Below, in pieces: positions 53,546 to 64,000 of a DNA stretch of 64,000 nt. The notes beneath the pieces are model-generated. The model ran no database searches, was not told the DNA's origin, and was given only the letters and a program-made list of their open reading frames with translations. Source of the DNA: Gambelia wislizenii (lineage: Eukaryota > Chordata > Lepidosauria > Squamata > Crotaphytidae); the NCBI GenBank assembly GCA_030847615.1, contig JAUMIR010000001.1:368582687-368646686 (forward strand), in the 5' to 3' direction. Position 1 is the stretch's first letter; every line of letters begins with the position of its first letter. The position numbers and the translations under genes are program-made.

Positions 53546-54315
53546 TTAGTCTCATTCAGCCAGGTCTCCCCCATCCTATATCTATGCATTTCATTTTTTC
53601 CTAAGTGCAGTACCTTACATTTCTCTGTATTGAATTTCATTTTGTTAGCTTTGGCCCAGTTCTCCAGTTTATCCAGGTCGTTTTTAATTTTGATCCTGTC
53701 CTCCAGGGTATTAGCTACTCCTCCTAATTTGGTGTCATCTGCAAATTTGATAGGTATGCCCCTAATTCCCTCATCCAAATCATTGATAAAGATATTGAAT
53801 AGCACTGGGCCCAGAACAGAACCCTGTGGCACCCCACTGGTCACATCTTTCCAAGATGAGGAGGAGCCATTGCTGAGCACCCTTTGGGTTCGGCCGGTCA
53901 ACCAATTACAAATCCATTGAACAGTTAACTTGTCTAGCCCACATTTTACAAGCTTGTTTGCAAGAATGTCATGGGGAACCTTGTCAAAGGCTTTACTGAA
54001 ATCAAGGTATGTGATATCCACAGTGTTCCCTTCATCTACCAAGCTGGTAATTTTATCAAAAAAAGAGATCAGATTAGTCTGGCATGACTTGTTTCTCTGA
54101 AACCCATGTTCACTTTTTGTGATTATGGCATTGCCTTCTAAATGTTCACAGACTCTCTGTTTAATGATCTGCTCTAGAATCTTCCCTGGTATTGATGTCA
54201 GACTAACTGGATGATAATTGTTGGGATCTTGTTTTTTCCCCTTTTTGGAAGATGGGGACAACATTTGCCCTCCTCCAGTCTGCTGGGACTTCTCCTGTTC
54301 TCCAGGAGTTCTCAA
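53434..54315 (-). pseudogene. CR1 ORF2 reverse transcriptase domain
   Basis: A 293-codon stretch with intact catalytic motifs: NNYHPVSLTSIPGKILEQII, FQRNKSCQTNL, motif A DITYLDFSKAFDKVPHDIL, motif [21 protein letters not shown], motif C FADDTKLGG, then KMKFNTEKCKVLHLG. It is the best-preserved CR1 RT in the window but lies in a copy broken by frameshifts and an insertion. Confidence 0.9.
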
Positions 54316-54653
54316 AGATTATTGCCAATGGCTCTGAGATCACATTTTCCAGCTCTTTTAATACTCTTGGATGTAGTTCATCTGGTCCTGGAGATTTAAA
54401 TTCATTTAGATTAAGAAGGTATTCCTGTACTACCTCTTTGCTTGTTCTGTGCTGGATTTCCCCTATTGTGTCCTCTGTTCCCTTATCCTCAGGTTAGTCC
54501 CCCTTTTCCTTTTCTGAAAACACTGAGGCAAAGAAGGTGTTGAGTAATTCTGCCTTTTCTCTGTCCCCTGTTAGCATTTTGCCATCTTCTCCGTGTAGTG
54601 GCCCTACCATTTCCTTCTTCCTCCTTTTGCTGTGGACATACCCAAAAAAACCC

Positions 54654-55278
54654 AACTCTAAATTTTCAAGATGGTATAGACTTTATAAATTGGACCATCA
54701 AAGGGCAGTTTACCTAGTAAAGCTTACATTTACAAAACTTAGGCAAGCTTTTACAGCCCTTCGTTTTCAAATAATGCCCACAGCTATGATTGATGGCAGA
54801 TATTCTCATACACCTTTGGCCTTTCATTTATGCATTTGTGGTGCCCCAGAAATTGAGGATTTGCCTCATTACCTATTTTTCTGTTCATTATATTCAGAAC
54901 CAAGAACCAAATTTCTGGGGTCTATTCTGTCTCATTTACATTCTAACACTGTTTCTGAAAAGATTTTCTATCTTCTGTCTGATATTGACTCTACGGTAAC
55001 TCACAAGGTTTCTCTTTTTGCCCTGGCAGCAATGAAAATTCGTGCAAGACGTATAGCCGATATTGCAGTTGATTGCTATGGGGATGACCTTATTTAATTT
55101 CAGTATTGTCATTTTTATTCAATGTGTTTTAACTGTATTGAATTTTGTCATTCTAATGAACAATTTTTGATGCCAGTTATTTTATATAGCACTTTTATAA
55201 TACTGTATTTTCATATTGTTCTTATTCACTGTGTATGCAAATGGCCTTTGGTCTAAGCATTAATAAACTACTACTACC
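54654..55278 (+). mobile_element. LINE 3' fragment of an unassigned clade, inserted in CR1
   Basis: A 625-bp insertion with an exact 13-bp duplication (CCCAAAAAAACCC at 54641-54653 and 55279-55291). Removal restores contiguous CR1. It carries the last ~147 codons of a LINE protein, ending at 55097 (AFTALRFQIMPTAMIDGRYS, CICGAPEIEDLPHYLFFC, FALAAMKIRARRI). The C-x-C...H-x4-C cluster resembles the C-terminal zinc knuckle of several APE-type LINE clades. A ~180-nt 3' UTR ends in AATAAACTACTACTACC, a CTA-repeat tail. 5'-truncated. Confidence 0.9.
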
Positions 55279-55290
55279 CCCAAAAAAACC

Positions 55291-56087
55291 CTTTTTATTG
55301 TTCTTAACCTCTCTAGCAAGCCTGAGCTCATTCTGCACTTTAGCTTTTCTGACTATACTCCTACACGTGTTCGCTATCTGTTTGAATTCTTCTTCGGTGA
55401 TTTCCCCCTTTTTCCATTTTCTATACATGTTCTGTTTAAAACTTAGCTCTGTTGAAATTTCTTTAGTCATCCATCCTGGTTTCTTGAGACATCTCCCATT
55501 TTTCTTCCTCAATTGTACTGTTTGAAATTGTGCCTTCAGTATCTCCCTTTTGAGAAAGCCCCATATGTCTTGAGGTCTCTTCTCTTTTAGTATTCCTGAC
55601 CATGGGATCACACCCAGTATTTCCCTGAGTTTATTGAAATCCGCTCTCCTAAAGTCGAGAATGCGTGTCTCACTATTCCTGGCTTCTCCTTTCCATTCTA
55701 TAACAAATTCCAGGAGAACATGATCACTCTCACCTAAGGATCCCACCACTTGCACCCCATTAACCAGGTCATCCCTGTTGGTTAGGATCAGATTTGAAAT
55801 AGCTTACCCCCTGTTGCCTCTTCCACGTTTTGGACCATGAAATTGTCTTCCAGGCAAGTAAGGAATTTGCTAGACCTTGAAGTTTTGGTTGCGTTAGATT
55901 TCCAGCAAATATCAGGATAGTTGAAGTCACCCATCACTACTACATCTCTCCTTTCTGCGTGTATGTTCATCTGTTCTAGAAAGGCATCATCCAGTTCCTC
56001 CGTCTGACTTGGGGGTCTGTAGTAGAGTCCCACAATAACATCCCTGATGTTTCCCTCCTCTTTAATTTTTATCCAGATGCTCTCCAC
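55291..56087 (-). pseudogene. CR1 ORF2 endonuclease C-terminal part and linker
   Basis: 56087-55788 encodes RDVIVGLYYRPPSQTEELDD and VVVMGDFNYPDICW, with catalytic D and N of the APE fold. 55755-55222 continues SLGESDHVLLEFVIEW (the SDH motif) and a basic linker (KKPGWMTKEISTELSFKQ). Two frames are needed, with the break at about 55760-55790. Confidence 0.88.
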
Positions 56088-56244
56088 CTGGCTTCCAGTA
56101 TTGATGTCATGGGTCTCTTCACTGGTGTAAATATCCCTGACATATAATGCTATTCCTCCTCCTCTCTTGTTTGGCCTGTTTCTCTTATAAAGGTTATACC
56201 CCTCGATTCCGACATTCCAACCATGAGACTCATCCTACCAGGTT

Positions 56245-56487
56245 TCAGTAATGCCTATTATACTTGCTTTGTAGTGCTAGGAGTTCAAGTTCATCTTGCT
56301 TATTTCCCATGCTCTGTGCATTAGTGTAGAGACATCTAAGACCATGTGTTCCCTTTACTTGCTGCTTGTGCAAGTTTTTTTGCCTCCCACTGTTGGATCC
56401 TTGCGCTGTTTGGTTTGTTCCCAGTATGACAGCTTGACTATTTTCTCCAGCTCCTTTGCCTTCCAGAATACTGTCTCCCTCCCCCAT
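56245..56487 (-). pseudogene. CR1 ORF2 N-terminus, start of endonuclease
   Basis: 80 codons ending in LRCLYTNAQSMGNKQDELEL, the first strand of the CR1 endonuclease (YTNAQS). A premature stop after KYNRHY separates it from the rest. Confidence 0.8.
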
Positions 56488-56492
56488 ATGAC

Positions 56493-56870
56493 TCAGTTTA
56501 AATCCCTCCTGATCAAATTCTTGAGACTGTAGGCAAAAACGTTTCTGCCAACTGGTGTGAGATGCACCCCATCTCTTGCCAGAAGTCCCCCCTCATGGAA
56601 GCGCAGCCCATGATCCAAGAATCCAAATTGTTCTCGGCGACACCATCTACGGAGCCAGTTGTTTACGTCGGTTATTTTCCTCTCCCTTCCTGGACCATGC
56701 CCTTCAACTGGCAGAAGAGACGAGATGACAACCTGTGCATCCATTTCTTTCAGCTTTCTCCCCAGAGCCTCATAATCTCTTCTGATTTTCGGAAAGCTGT
56801 GCCTTGCAAATCATCATCTTCTGTCACTATCTTGTTTCATTTTGGATTCCCTCATCCTAGGATTTTTGTG
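56493..56870 (-). pseudogene. CR1 ORF1 C-terminal esterase domain
   Basis: The 83-codon frame 56493-56744 holds MDAQVVISSLLPVEG and the SGNH-hydrolase catalytic motif DGVHLTPVGRN (Asp and His). Codons for FRKIRRDYEALGRKLKE lie just upstream to about 56820. CR1 ORF1 proteins are known to carry such an esterase. The N-terminal half with the catalytic Ser is absent, so this copy is 5'-truncated. The frame ends 5 nt before the ORF2 start, the usual tight ORF1-ORF2 spacing. Confidence 0.8.
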
Positions 56871-58140
56871 GTAAAATGCATTCAAAAGCAGTTTACCATG
56901 CCTCCTTCTGCACAGTATTAACAATTGTTAGCTATGGTGCCACCACCATTGTCTCTGAGACATCCTCTGTCAGTATCAAACCCCCACTACTACTCTTGCT
57001 CAGCAGCTGTTTGGCACATTTAGTCTGGCTCCTCAACAAAAGCCTATCTGACATGGGAGATCCTACTAAAAGCATAGCCTCCTGCCTCAAAGGAGCACAC
57101 AATCCCACCACCAAGGTAAGGTAGTGCCATGGTGAACTCTATAGGGTACAGAAAAGAAAGCAGGAAATAACTTTAAAAGAAACATTATAACTATTCAGGA
57201 CAAATAGAACGAAACAAAGCCCACAGACTAACAGGCTCGAACCAGTCTATAACTAGTGGGCTCCAAAGGTCTGAGTGAAATATTTTAACTTGGCTTTGAA
57301 ATGAGGCTAAGGTCTGTGCCAATAAGGTCTCTGAGGAAAGATCATTCCACAAGCAGGTTGCTACTGAAGATAAACTCCTTTTCTCTCTTTCCATGTAATA
57401 TATTGTTCGGTCCCAACAACTAAACACAGTGAAGGTTCCCCTCTGTAAATTTAAGTTCTTAGCTAGGTATTTAAAGGAAGAGTTGTGCTTGTTACACAGC
57501 TGTTAAAGGCATAACTATGTGCATGACAAAAATGATCTATTCCCATGCAACCCATTTGCTTGCCCTTTCAGCACTGAATGCGTATATACTTCACATTGTT
57601 CCTTCTTCCTATAGTCATTGGCACACTCTTTTGTGCATGACTATGGTGCTGTTTTGTGAAGATGTAGTATGAATTATGCAGTGCCTCTTATTAAGGTACT
57701 CTTGTTCACTCAATTGGGGAAAGAGCAGGCAGCTACCACCTTGATATGAAGATGAACTTGCAAAAGCTCCCAGAAAGAGCAAAAAGTGTAATGTGGCCCC
57801 ACTAGACCCTAGGAAGCACTGAATTCTTTAAATATCAGAGTAGCTGTGGACTAAAATGCATGACAGCAATGGAAAAAAGCAGCACTCTGCAAGCTGCTCA
57901 CACAGCAAAGTGATAGCCAGTGTGACACTTTGACACTTGGAGTGATGATAAGGATGAGCAGAAACACATCTTACCAGTAAGAGGCTGAGGAAAATATCAT
58001 CAGGCAACACAGCAGATGGTGAAACCATGACATACTTGGCTTCTGGTTTTGAAAAGAAACTGGGATGAAATGTGCTTTCATGTGAATTGAATGACAATAG
58101 GGAGAGGATGGCCAATTGCAGACACATCAACTACATTTGC
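56871..58140. other. unnamed repeat fragments and unassigned DNA
   Basis: 56876-57125 (AGCCTATCTGACATGGGAGA, GAGGCAGGAGGC on the other strand) looks like an interspersed repeat I cannot name. 57240-57430 (GAAAGATCATTCCACAAGC) resembles the LINE 3' module. The rest is unassigned. Confidence 0.35.
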
Positions 58141-58480
58141 CTTTCACATCATCATCATCATCATCATCATTAATTTCATTTATATGCTGCCTTTCTCCCA
58201 AAATGGGACCCAAGGCGGCTTCCATAAAACAGATAAAAAATACAATATGTACAATTAAAATATTATGAAATCAGCTTAAAACACAAAGAACATACAAAAT
58301 AAAACAAGCCCTGCTGCTTATACATTAAAAGCCTGCTTGAAAAGAAAAGTCTTTGCCTGCCAGTGAGAAAAGTCTTTGCCTACTGGCAAAGGGCCAGAGT
58401 AGTCAGGTATCCCTTATTGTGAGGGATGCTCCTTATTTAAGAGCCAGAAAGCACGTCCCAAATGAGCATTAAACAGGATG
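58141..58480 (-). mobile_element. LINE 3' module with (ATG)n tail
   Basis: A (CAT)n array at 58146-58170 is followed by TTCATTTATATGCTGCC and GGGACCCAAGGCGGCTTCC. Read on the minus strand this gives the GCCGCCTTGGGTCCC end common in lizard repeats, the same family as 50850-51842. Confidence 0.65.
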
Positions 58481-59419
58481 CCAAAAATCCAGGGTTTTCA
58501 GGTACCGCTTGAACACACTGTTCTTAAATCACATGTTGGGGTGGGGTATGGTGGGCAGGTCTGTTGTGAATGTGGTGCATGCCACTCTTTCCACTTCGAG
58601 CCAATCAGTACACCTTGCCTGACAGCAGTAAAACTCCTCTCCTCATGATGGGTGCCCGCCTGCCATCTCAAGATTTCCAGAGGTTTGGGATTTCTGCGAG
58701 ATCTGAGATTTTTCAAGAGCCTTGAAGTTTTCATGAGAGGTTCTCCTCTCATGAGACCTGAAGTAGACATATATAGGACTCATCAGTCTCCACTGTGTCT
58801 TATTGCTATTTTGAAAACCTCATAATCCTATTTAGGGCACACAGGGAGCATGGAAAAATATGAGTGTTCCAGACATTATAGAAAGGGTTCCAATTACTAT
58901 ATTCTGAGCCAACCCTCACAGATATGTAACTTAAAACAGGAGTGATTCCTCCATCCCTATCTCTTTATGTGGAGGCTTTGCAGATTCATGGTCATTTATC
59001 AGTTAGTCTCTCTCTCTTTGGCTGTGAGGAGATGCTGGATTCTAACAGCAAAAGAAATGGAATATTTCTCTGTTGTGTACCACCTGTGGCATCATCTACT
59101 ATCAATACAATTTATGTTATATCAGTGTGTCAGTGTTCAGCACCAAAAGAACCCTTTTAGAGGTCTGGAACTACGCCTAGTTCCGAAGCAAGACAGTAAA
59201 TAAAGGTATTTTATACACTTTTATAAAGAAAACTAAGCCAGTTTTCATTCTGTACTAGGTCCTGTAGGTGAATGTGTGTGGGACTGATTACTGTTCAGCT
59301 CCTGCTTTGCCAATTTGATTGCTCTGTTAGAGAGATCCTCTACTATCTCTCACCTTCCCTAACAGTTTATTCCTCAGTGGCAGAAAGAAGAAATTTGCAA
59401 CTACATCCTTTTCATAACC
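58481..59419. other. no recognisable feature
   Basis: Unassigned sequence. Confidence 0.4.
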
Positions 59420-59549
59420 AGAGCCTGGAAAAGTTAACTTGTTTGAACCACAGTGCCTAGAATCCCTCAAGCAGCACTGTCATGGATATGTCCTAGCTGT
59501 GGAAAGCCTGGGAATTATAGTCCAAACAAATGTGCCTTTTCCAAGCTCT
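59420..59549. mobile_element. small inverted-repeat MITE (TTGGAAAAG family)
   Basis: Left end AGAGCCTGGAAAAGTTAAC and right end, other strand, AGAGCTTGGAAAAGGCAC are inverted over ~130 bp. Inner arms are TGCCTAGAATCCC and GCCTGGGAATTATAG. Confidence 0.65.
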
Positions 59550-60175
59550 TGCTGTGTCTTAGTTCTTGGTGGTGAATTATTATTATTATTTTGCCATTGG
59601 TTACCTGGAGGTAAATGCAATGATGATTGCCCAACCCAGAGAATGAAAAAAATAGGGAAGCCATCTTGTTTACATATAGTTTCTGCTGGATGATGTACTG
59701 TTAGGGAAATTTCATTATTTCACCATCTTTGACATCTGCACAGCCTTGAGGCTGTCCAAGATGTTATGTGCTTTGGAAATATATCATTACATCTTCTCCT
59801 GTTGAGTACACAAACTTGATGAAGAGGCAACAGAAAGCTGAGGCATTGTGCTCATGCAGGTGCAAGAGTGTGTTATAAATTTGCTGAATGCTAATTCATA
59901 AGAATATGGGCTCCAAAGAATGTTCAGCAATAGAATTGGCCACTAATATCTGTGTTTTGCTCATGAATCTATACAAACTGGGAAAATGTACACCTTCCAA
60001 TGTAAGAGTGGCTAATCACACAGTGGAGGGGCTGACAGTTTGCTGCCCGAGGCATCAAAACAAATGACATTGCAGACCAACCCAAGTCAAAGTGTACGGT
60101 AACCTTTGGATTGTTATTTTGATCTGGCAAAAAAATTCACAAGCCTCTCCATTCCAGCCACCCCTGGCAATAACA
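59550..60175. other. no recognisable feature
   Basis: Unassigned sequence with a short (ATT)n run near 59578. Confidence 0.4.
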
Positions 60176-60283
60176 GCTTGGAAAAATTACTCTTTTGGAC
60201 TACAACCCTCAGAATCCATCTAGCATGGCTATGCTGACTAGGGACTTTGGGAATTTTAGTTCATAAAGTAACTTTCCAAGTGC
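60176..60283. mobile_element. small inverted-repeat MITE (TTGGAAAAG family)
   Basis: GCTTGGAAAAATTACTC at the left pairs with AGTAACTTTCCAAGTGC at the right. Inner arms are CTACAACCCTCAGAATCC and GACTTTGGGAATTTTAG. Confidence 0.65.
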
Positions 60284-60576
60284 TGATCAGAAGAAATCAA
60301 ATAACTAGAAAAAATGCTTTCCTTTCATGATACCTGCACCCAGATTTGCTATATGCGGTGGCCACCTCACTATTCCTAATGGTAGGGCAGGCCTTGCAAA
60401 GTGGGATTGGCAGCTTTCTAGTACATGGAACTTTGGAAGGAAGATGGAATGAGATGTTAAATTTGTGTGGATTCCCCCCTCCCCCCAACACAACTTCTGT
60501 CCCTGGCTATCTGCACTGTTAACCTTTGTGCCTCATTGATCTCAATGAAAATCAAGATCCTGAACGTGCTTAATTA

Positions 60577-60578
<2 letters not shown>

Positions 60579-60638
<60 letters not shown>

Positions 60639-60643
60639 TGTGT
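60579..60643. repeat. compound (TC)n(TG)n microsatellite
   Basis: About 21 TC units followed by about 11 TG units without interruption. Confidence 0.95.
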
Positions 60644-62700
60644 ATCTTAGGTATGTTGCCTTTTCCAGTGTGCTGATTGGCTGCTCAGGAAAAACCAATC
60701 ACCACCCACATGCAAATTCCCTCTTCACCTCACAATCCACTCCTGCCACTCAATCTGTGGCCCAGATCGGGACCCAGACAGTCAAATGGCAGTGGTGGCA
60801 GCAATGGGCCACCTGTGATGGGACCCAGGGAGTCAACTGGTGGTGGCAGCAGTGATGGGATGTCACTGCTGCCTCTGCGACAGGACCCAGACAGTCAACT
60901 AGCAGCAGCAATTCCAGGAAAAGTGTGGAACATTGAGAAGGGGGATGAGGAAGTTAAAAATCCACTGGCCTACATTACAGGATTGTCATGAAGTCTACCA
61001 GGCATTTTTTGGAGAGTTGTTTAATGGGATATGTTATGCCAGGTACAGCTAGTATTTTTTGAAAGAGTAATGTGTGGTTGTTGGCATTAGTTTGTTACCA
61101 AAGCAAATATATCTGGACTGATTCATAAATAATGTTGCCTTTTATTCTTATTTCTATTTCAAAAAGTATTTAATGGCTCAAGAGCTGATGGATCAAACTA
61201 GTTGCATATGCACTCATTCTATCATTTTTATTGTTGCGGGTAGTGAGGGCAGTTTAGCTTTGGGAAGGTCAAACTTCATTTATAAACCATCATACCATAA
61301 CAGACACATGATGCAGGAAAGTTGGAGCATGCTCTGCTGTATAGTTTGTCTTCAGCACACTGAGGCAGAAAGAGAATCAACAGAGAAGCACTGAGGCAAT
61401 CTCATCCCAATTTTAGGAATTGGAACCCATAACACAGAGACACCAGTTGTAACTTCTTCCTATTACAGTTGAAAGTCCTGTGTCATGCATTATGATTCTA
61501 GCCAGAGAGCTCAAATGCCTTTCAGGGCAGGAGTGGTGGAGTGAGTCAATTATTTGTTCCCAGAATAGTATGGAAGTGGCTCTCTCAGGGCTTGTCTAGA
61601 TGAGAAGATACAATGCTGATTGCTGCGCATTAGTGCAAATTCACAGCGGCGTTCATTTGTCTCCATGTCATTTGTCTCCATGGCAAAATCACTGGTATGT
61701 AAATCTCTCCACATTTGAAGTTCACATGCAGCCATGCCTGTGAATCAAGATGGTGGCCGAGAGTAAATTACTTGCATTATTATTCTCCACAGGTTGTTGC
61801 TGCCGCACAGTATTTTTTTAAAAAAACTGCAAATCAAAGATGCGCAAGTGTGACCTTCTGCTTGAAAAAGCTGTTTGGTTGTCTCAGTGCAGCAGAAAAG
61901 TGCACAGTCAGCAATGGAAAACTCCAAAATGGCACTTCCAGCCACTTCATTGCCAGCAAGCCTGCCTCCCACACATGTCCTACCGACCGATCAGCTTTCC
62001 ACTTCTGCCCTTGCCAAGAATGTGCTGTGATGTGGATCAGTTGTCCAAACAAGCAGCAATGCGCATGTCCACATGTTATTTAAAAAAAACTTGGGAAAAG
62101 TCGCAAAAGTCCCCCCCACACACAATTTTTAGGATGGAACTACAGCAGTTAAAATGGAATAATAATACTATAATTTTATAGTGTTACTGCTATCCAGATT
62201 TTCTTTTTTTAGGGTGATGGTTGTTGTTGTTGTTGTTTTAAAAAAAACTTTCACATATTCCATAAGGCATGAGAATTCCCTTTGATGTGATATACATATA
62301 TATAGGAAACATGAATTCCCATCTACGCCTTCAAAAAGGAAAGAGGAAAATACTACTGAATGCAGTCTTCATTTTTACTGTGCCTGGCAGTTTAAGTTAT
62401 GCAAGAATTAACTTCTTAACAAGTGAGTGAACATCAATGCAGAAGGATACTCAGCAGACTTGGTAACGAAGGATGAAAAGGAAGACTAGGAACTCTCAAG
62501 TGACAAAGTAGCTCAGAAGAAAGTTTGTACTAGACCTTTTACCTTGAATGTCTTTTGAGTTTGAGAACATTAAGTACAGGAAAAACAATTTGTTTTTCAA
62601 GTGTGCATTTCTTAAAATGTTGCCAAGTGTGTGTTTCATTTACTGTTGGCAGAAATTAGAGCTGCTAAATTCTATTATCCATTGTCCTCTGTGGGGAATC
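60644..62700. other. no recognisable gene or repeat family
   Basis: 60780-60890 has imperfect GGTGGCAGCAGTGATGGG-like repeats. 61586 onward (GGGCTTGTCTAGATGAG) resembles a hAT-type end, but no partner end was found. A (TTG)n run is at ~62220. Open frames lack domains. Confidence 0.4.
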
Positions 62701-63041
62701 ATAGAATCATAGAATTGTAGAGTTGGAAGAGACCACGAGGGCCATCCAGTCCAACCCCCTGCCCTGCAGGAGTACACAATCAAAGCATCCGTGACAGATG
62801 GCCATCCAGCCTCTGTTTAAAGACTGCCAAGGAAGGAGACCCCACCACGCTCCAAGGGAGTGTGTTCCACTGCTGAACAGTTCTTACTGTCAAAAAGTTC
62901 CTCCTAATGTTGAGGTGGAACCTCTGTTCCGGGAGCTTGCATCCATTGGTCCGTGTTCTAGTCTCTGGAGCAGCAGAAAACAAGCTTGCTCCATCCTCAA
63001 TGTGACACTACCTCAAATACTTAAACAGGGCTATCATATCA
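62701..63041 (-). pseudogene. CR1 LINE 3' end
   Basis: Minus-strand frame 62780-62983: [40 protein letters not shown] and [17 protein letters not shown]. The tail is at 62701 (ATCATAGAATCATAG). It is close to the copy at 52866 and 5'-truncated at the junction with the next element. Confidence 0.88.
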
Positions 63042-63263
63042 CTGGGGTTTGGTACCAGGACCCTCCCCCCCCTGTGGATACCAAAAAACTGTGAATACTC
63101 AATTCCCATTATATGTAATGGCATAGCAAAATGGTATTCTTTATATAAGATGGCAAAATCAAGGTTTGTGTTTTTGGATTATTATTTTTTAAAGAATATT
63201 TTCAAGCCATGAATTCTTAAATCTCTGGACACTAAATCCATTGATATGGAGGGACAACTATAG
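63042..63263. mobile_element. Tigger-like MITE remnant
   Basis: GGTTTGGTACCAGGACCC and TGGATACCAAAAAACTGTG near the left, TTGATATGGAGGGACAACTA at the right. This is the wording of MER2/Tigger-type termini. Only the right terminus is complete. Confidence 0.55.
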
Positions 63264-64000
63264 TTTCTGGATTAAACTGGAGTTCAGTATGAGTCAGAGA
63301 GAGTAGATCCACAGGACAATAAAGAACAGAATGCGTAAACGTTGTGTATTTTTTTACTGATTGCCTCAGCTAGATACCACAAGACTCCATTGTTCTAGGC
63401 ACAAAAACTAACAAGCCTGAGCTTGCAAAAATAGAAGATGTAGATTCAGTTTCAAATGACTTAAAACCCATTGTGTCGCTTCTCTTTCATTAAGCTATGT
63501 CATCATATTCAGTGTTGAACCAAATACTACATGAAGACAAGGGCCAATTGTAATATGAGATTCCAAGTAGGTTGTTTATCCACCTGCACATTTCCGCAGA
63601 GGGATGAAACCCACTGCCATATGACACACTTCAAAATCACTTCTGCACTTGGCTGATGCATCCTCAATGTGGATCAAAAGATTTCATATAAAACAGGAAG
63701 AATTGCTGCCAAATGAACAACGGGCACATATAACTTATGCTATCAGTACCCATGTTTCCATGGACACAGCCCAACATGGCTAAAAGGCTTAGCTTTGTCA
63801 AAGGCAGAAAGGAAACAATGCAGTCTAGAAGCCATGTAAAGGGGATGGGGGGCACATAAACGAATATTATATGGACAATATAGGATTCCCAGGCATCCTG
63901 TTTTATATGGAAAATCCCTTATTTTTATTTAAGTGTCAAAGAAACTGACCCATATCCATGTTATATGGGACACCAAAACTTCCATATTTAAGCCATGAAC
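63264..64000. other. no recognisable feature to window end
   Basis: 63880-63990 (TATATGGAAAATCCC, TTATATGGGACACC) may be repeat debris. No gene is seen. Confidence 0.4.

Larger units (their letters stand above)
52866..56870 (-). mobile_element. CR1 LINE, long copy from ORF1 esterase end to 3' tail
   Basis: Reading on the minus strand from 56870 to 52866: ORF1 C-terminal esterase, a 5-nt gap, ORF2 endonuclease, linker, reverse transcriptase, C-terminus and a 3' tail of the TCATAGAATCATGG type. The order is complete for this part of CR1. Another LINE (54654-55278) is inserted in the linker region. Frameshifts and stops inactivate both frames. Confidence 0.92.

Overview
This is a repeat-dense stretch of an animal nuclear genome, most likely a squamate reptile and probably an iguanian lizard. 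The inference rests on the mix of repeats: CR1 LINEs with ATTCTATG-type tails, an RTE/BovB fragment, a tRNA-derived SINE whose tail reads like ACTTGAAGGCACACAACAA, 5S-rRNA-derived SINEs, Penelope elements, TA-flanked Tigger-like MITEs and hAT-like MITEs. I found no exon of a recognisable host gene, no tRNA or functional rRNA gene and no CRISPR. Nearly every coding signal belongs to a transposable element (TE).

Layout. 0-5.4 kb: a Tigger-like MITE, a MITE of the family I call GGA-TIR, and a Penelope 3' half split by a GC-rich Tigger-like MITE, then a CR1 fragment. 5.4-9.2 kb: mostly featureless, with a pile-up of CR1 3' ends at 7.0-8.1 kb. 9.2-12.2 kb: CpG-rich, tandemly repeated DNA and MITEs. 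13.3-28.6 kb: scattered MITEs, SINEs, LINE 3' ends and one CR1 reverse transcriptase fragment. 30.9-32.3 kb: a hAT-like element and a 5S SINE. 32.5-36.5 kb: a full-length non-LTR retrotransposon with an uninterrupted 1052-codon endonuclease/reverse transcriptase frame and an exact 10-bp target site duplication. 36.6-40.7 kb: two related LTR-like repeats, the second splitting a 5S SINE. 42.4-45.8 kb: CR1, a second Penelope interrupted by a 316-bp palindrome, and SINE halves. 48.3-56.9 kb: a BovB fragment, two CR1 copies (one keeping the ORF1 esterase end through to the 3' tail, split by another LINE), a CR1-like 5' fragment and two more palindromes. 56.9-64 kb: LINE 3' ends, small MITEs, a CR1 3' end and a Tigger remnant.

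The most striking signals are the intact LINE, probably a recent insertion, and a group of insertions with GGA-type terminal inverted repeats and 3-bp target duplications. That group has two forms: ~585-600 bp elements and ~316-331 bp long palindromes. The youngest palindrome has two 156-nt arms that differ at one position. Two insertion events are confirmed by reading the rejoined target against an uninterrupted relative in this window: Penelope/palindrome and CR1/LINE. The 5S SINE split by an LTR is checked against its relative at 32.1-32.3 kb. Family names come from memory of motif shapes. No database search was run, so clade-level names (Vingi, Harbinger, hAT) are inferences.
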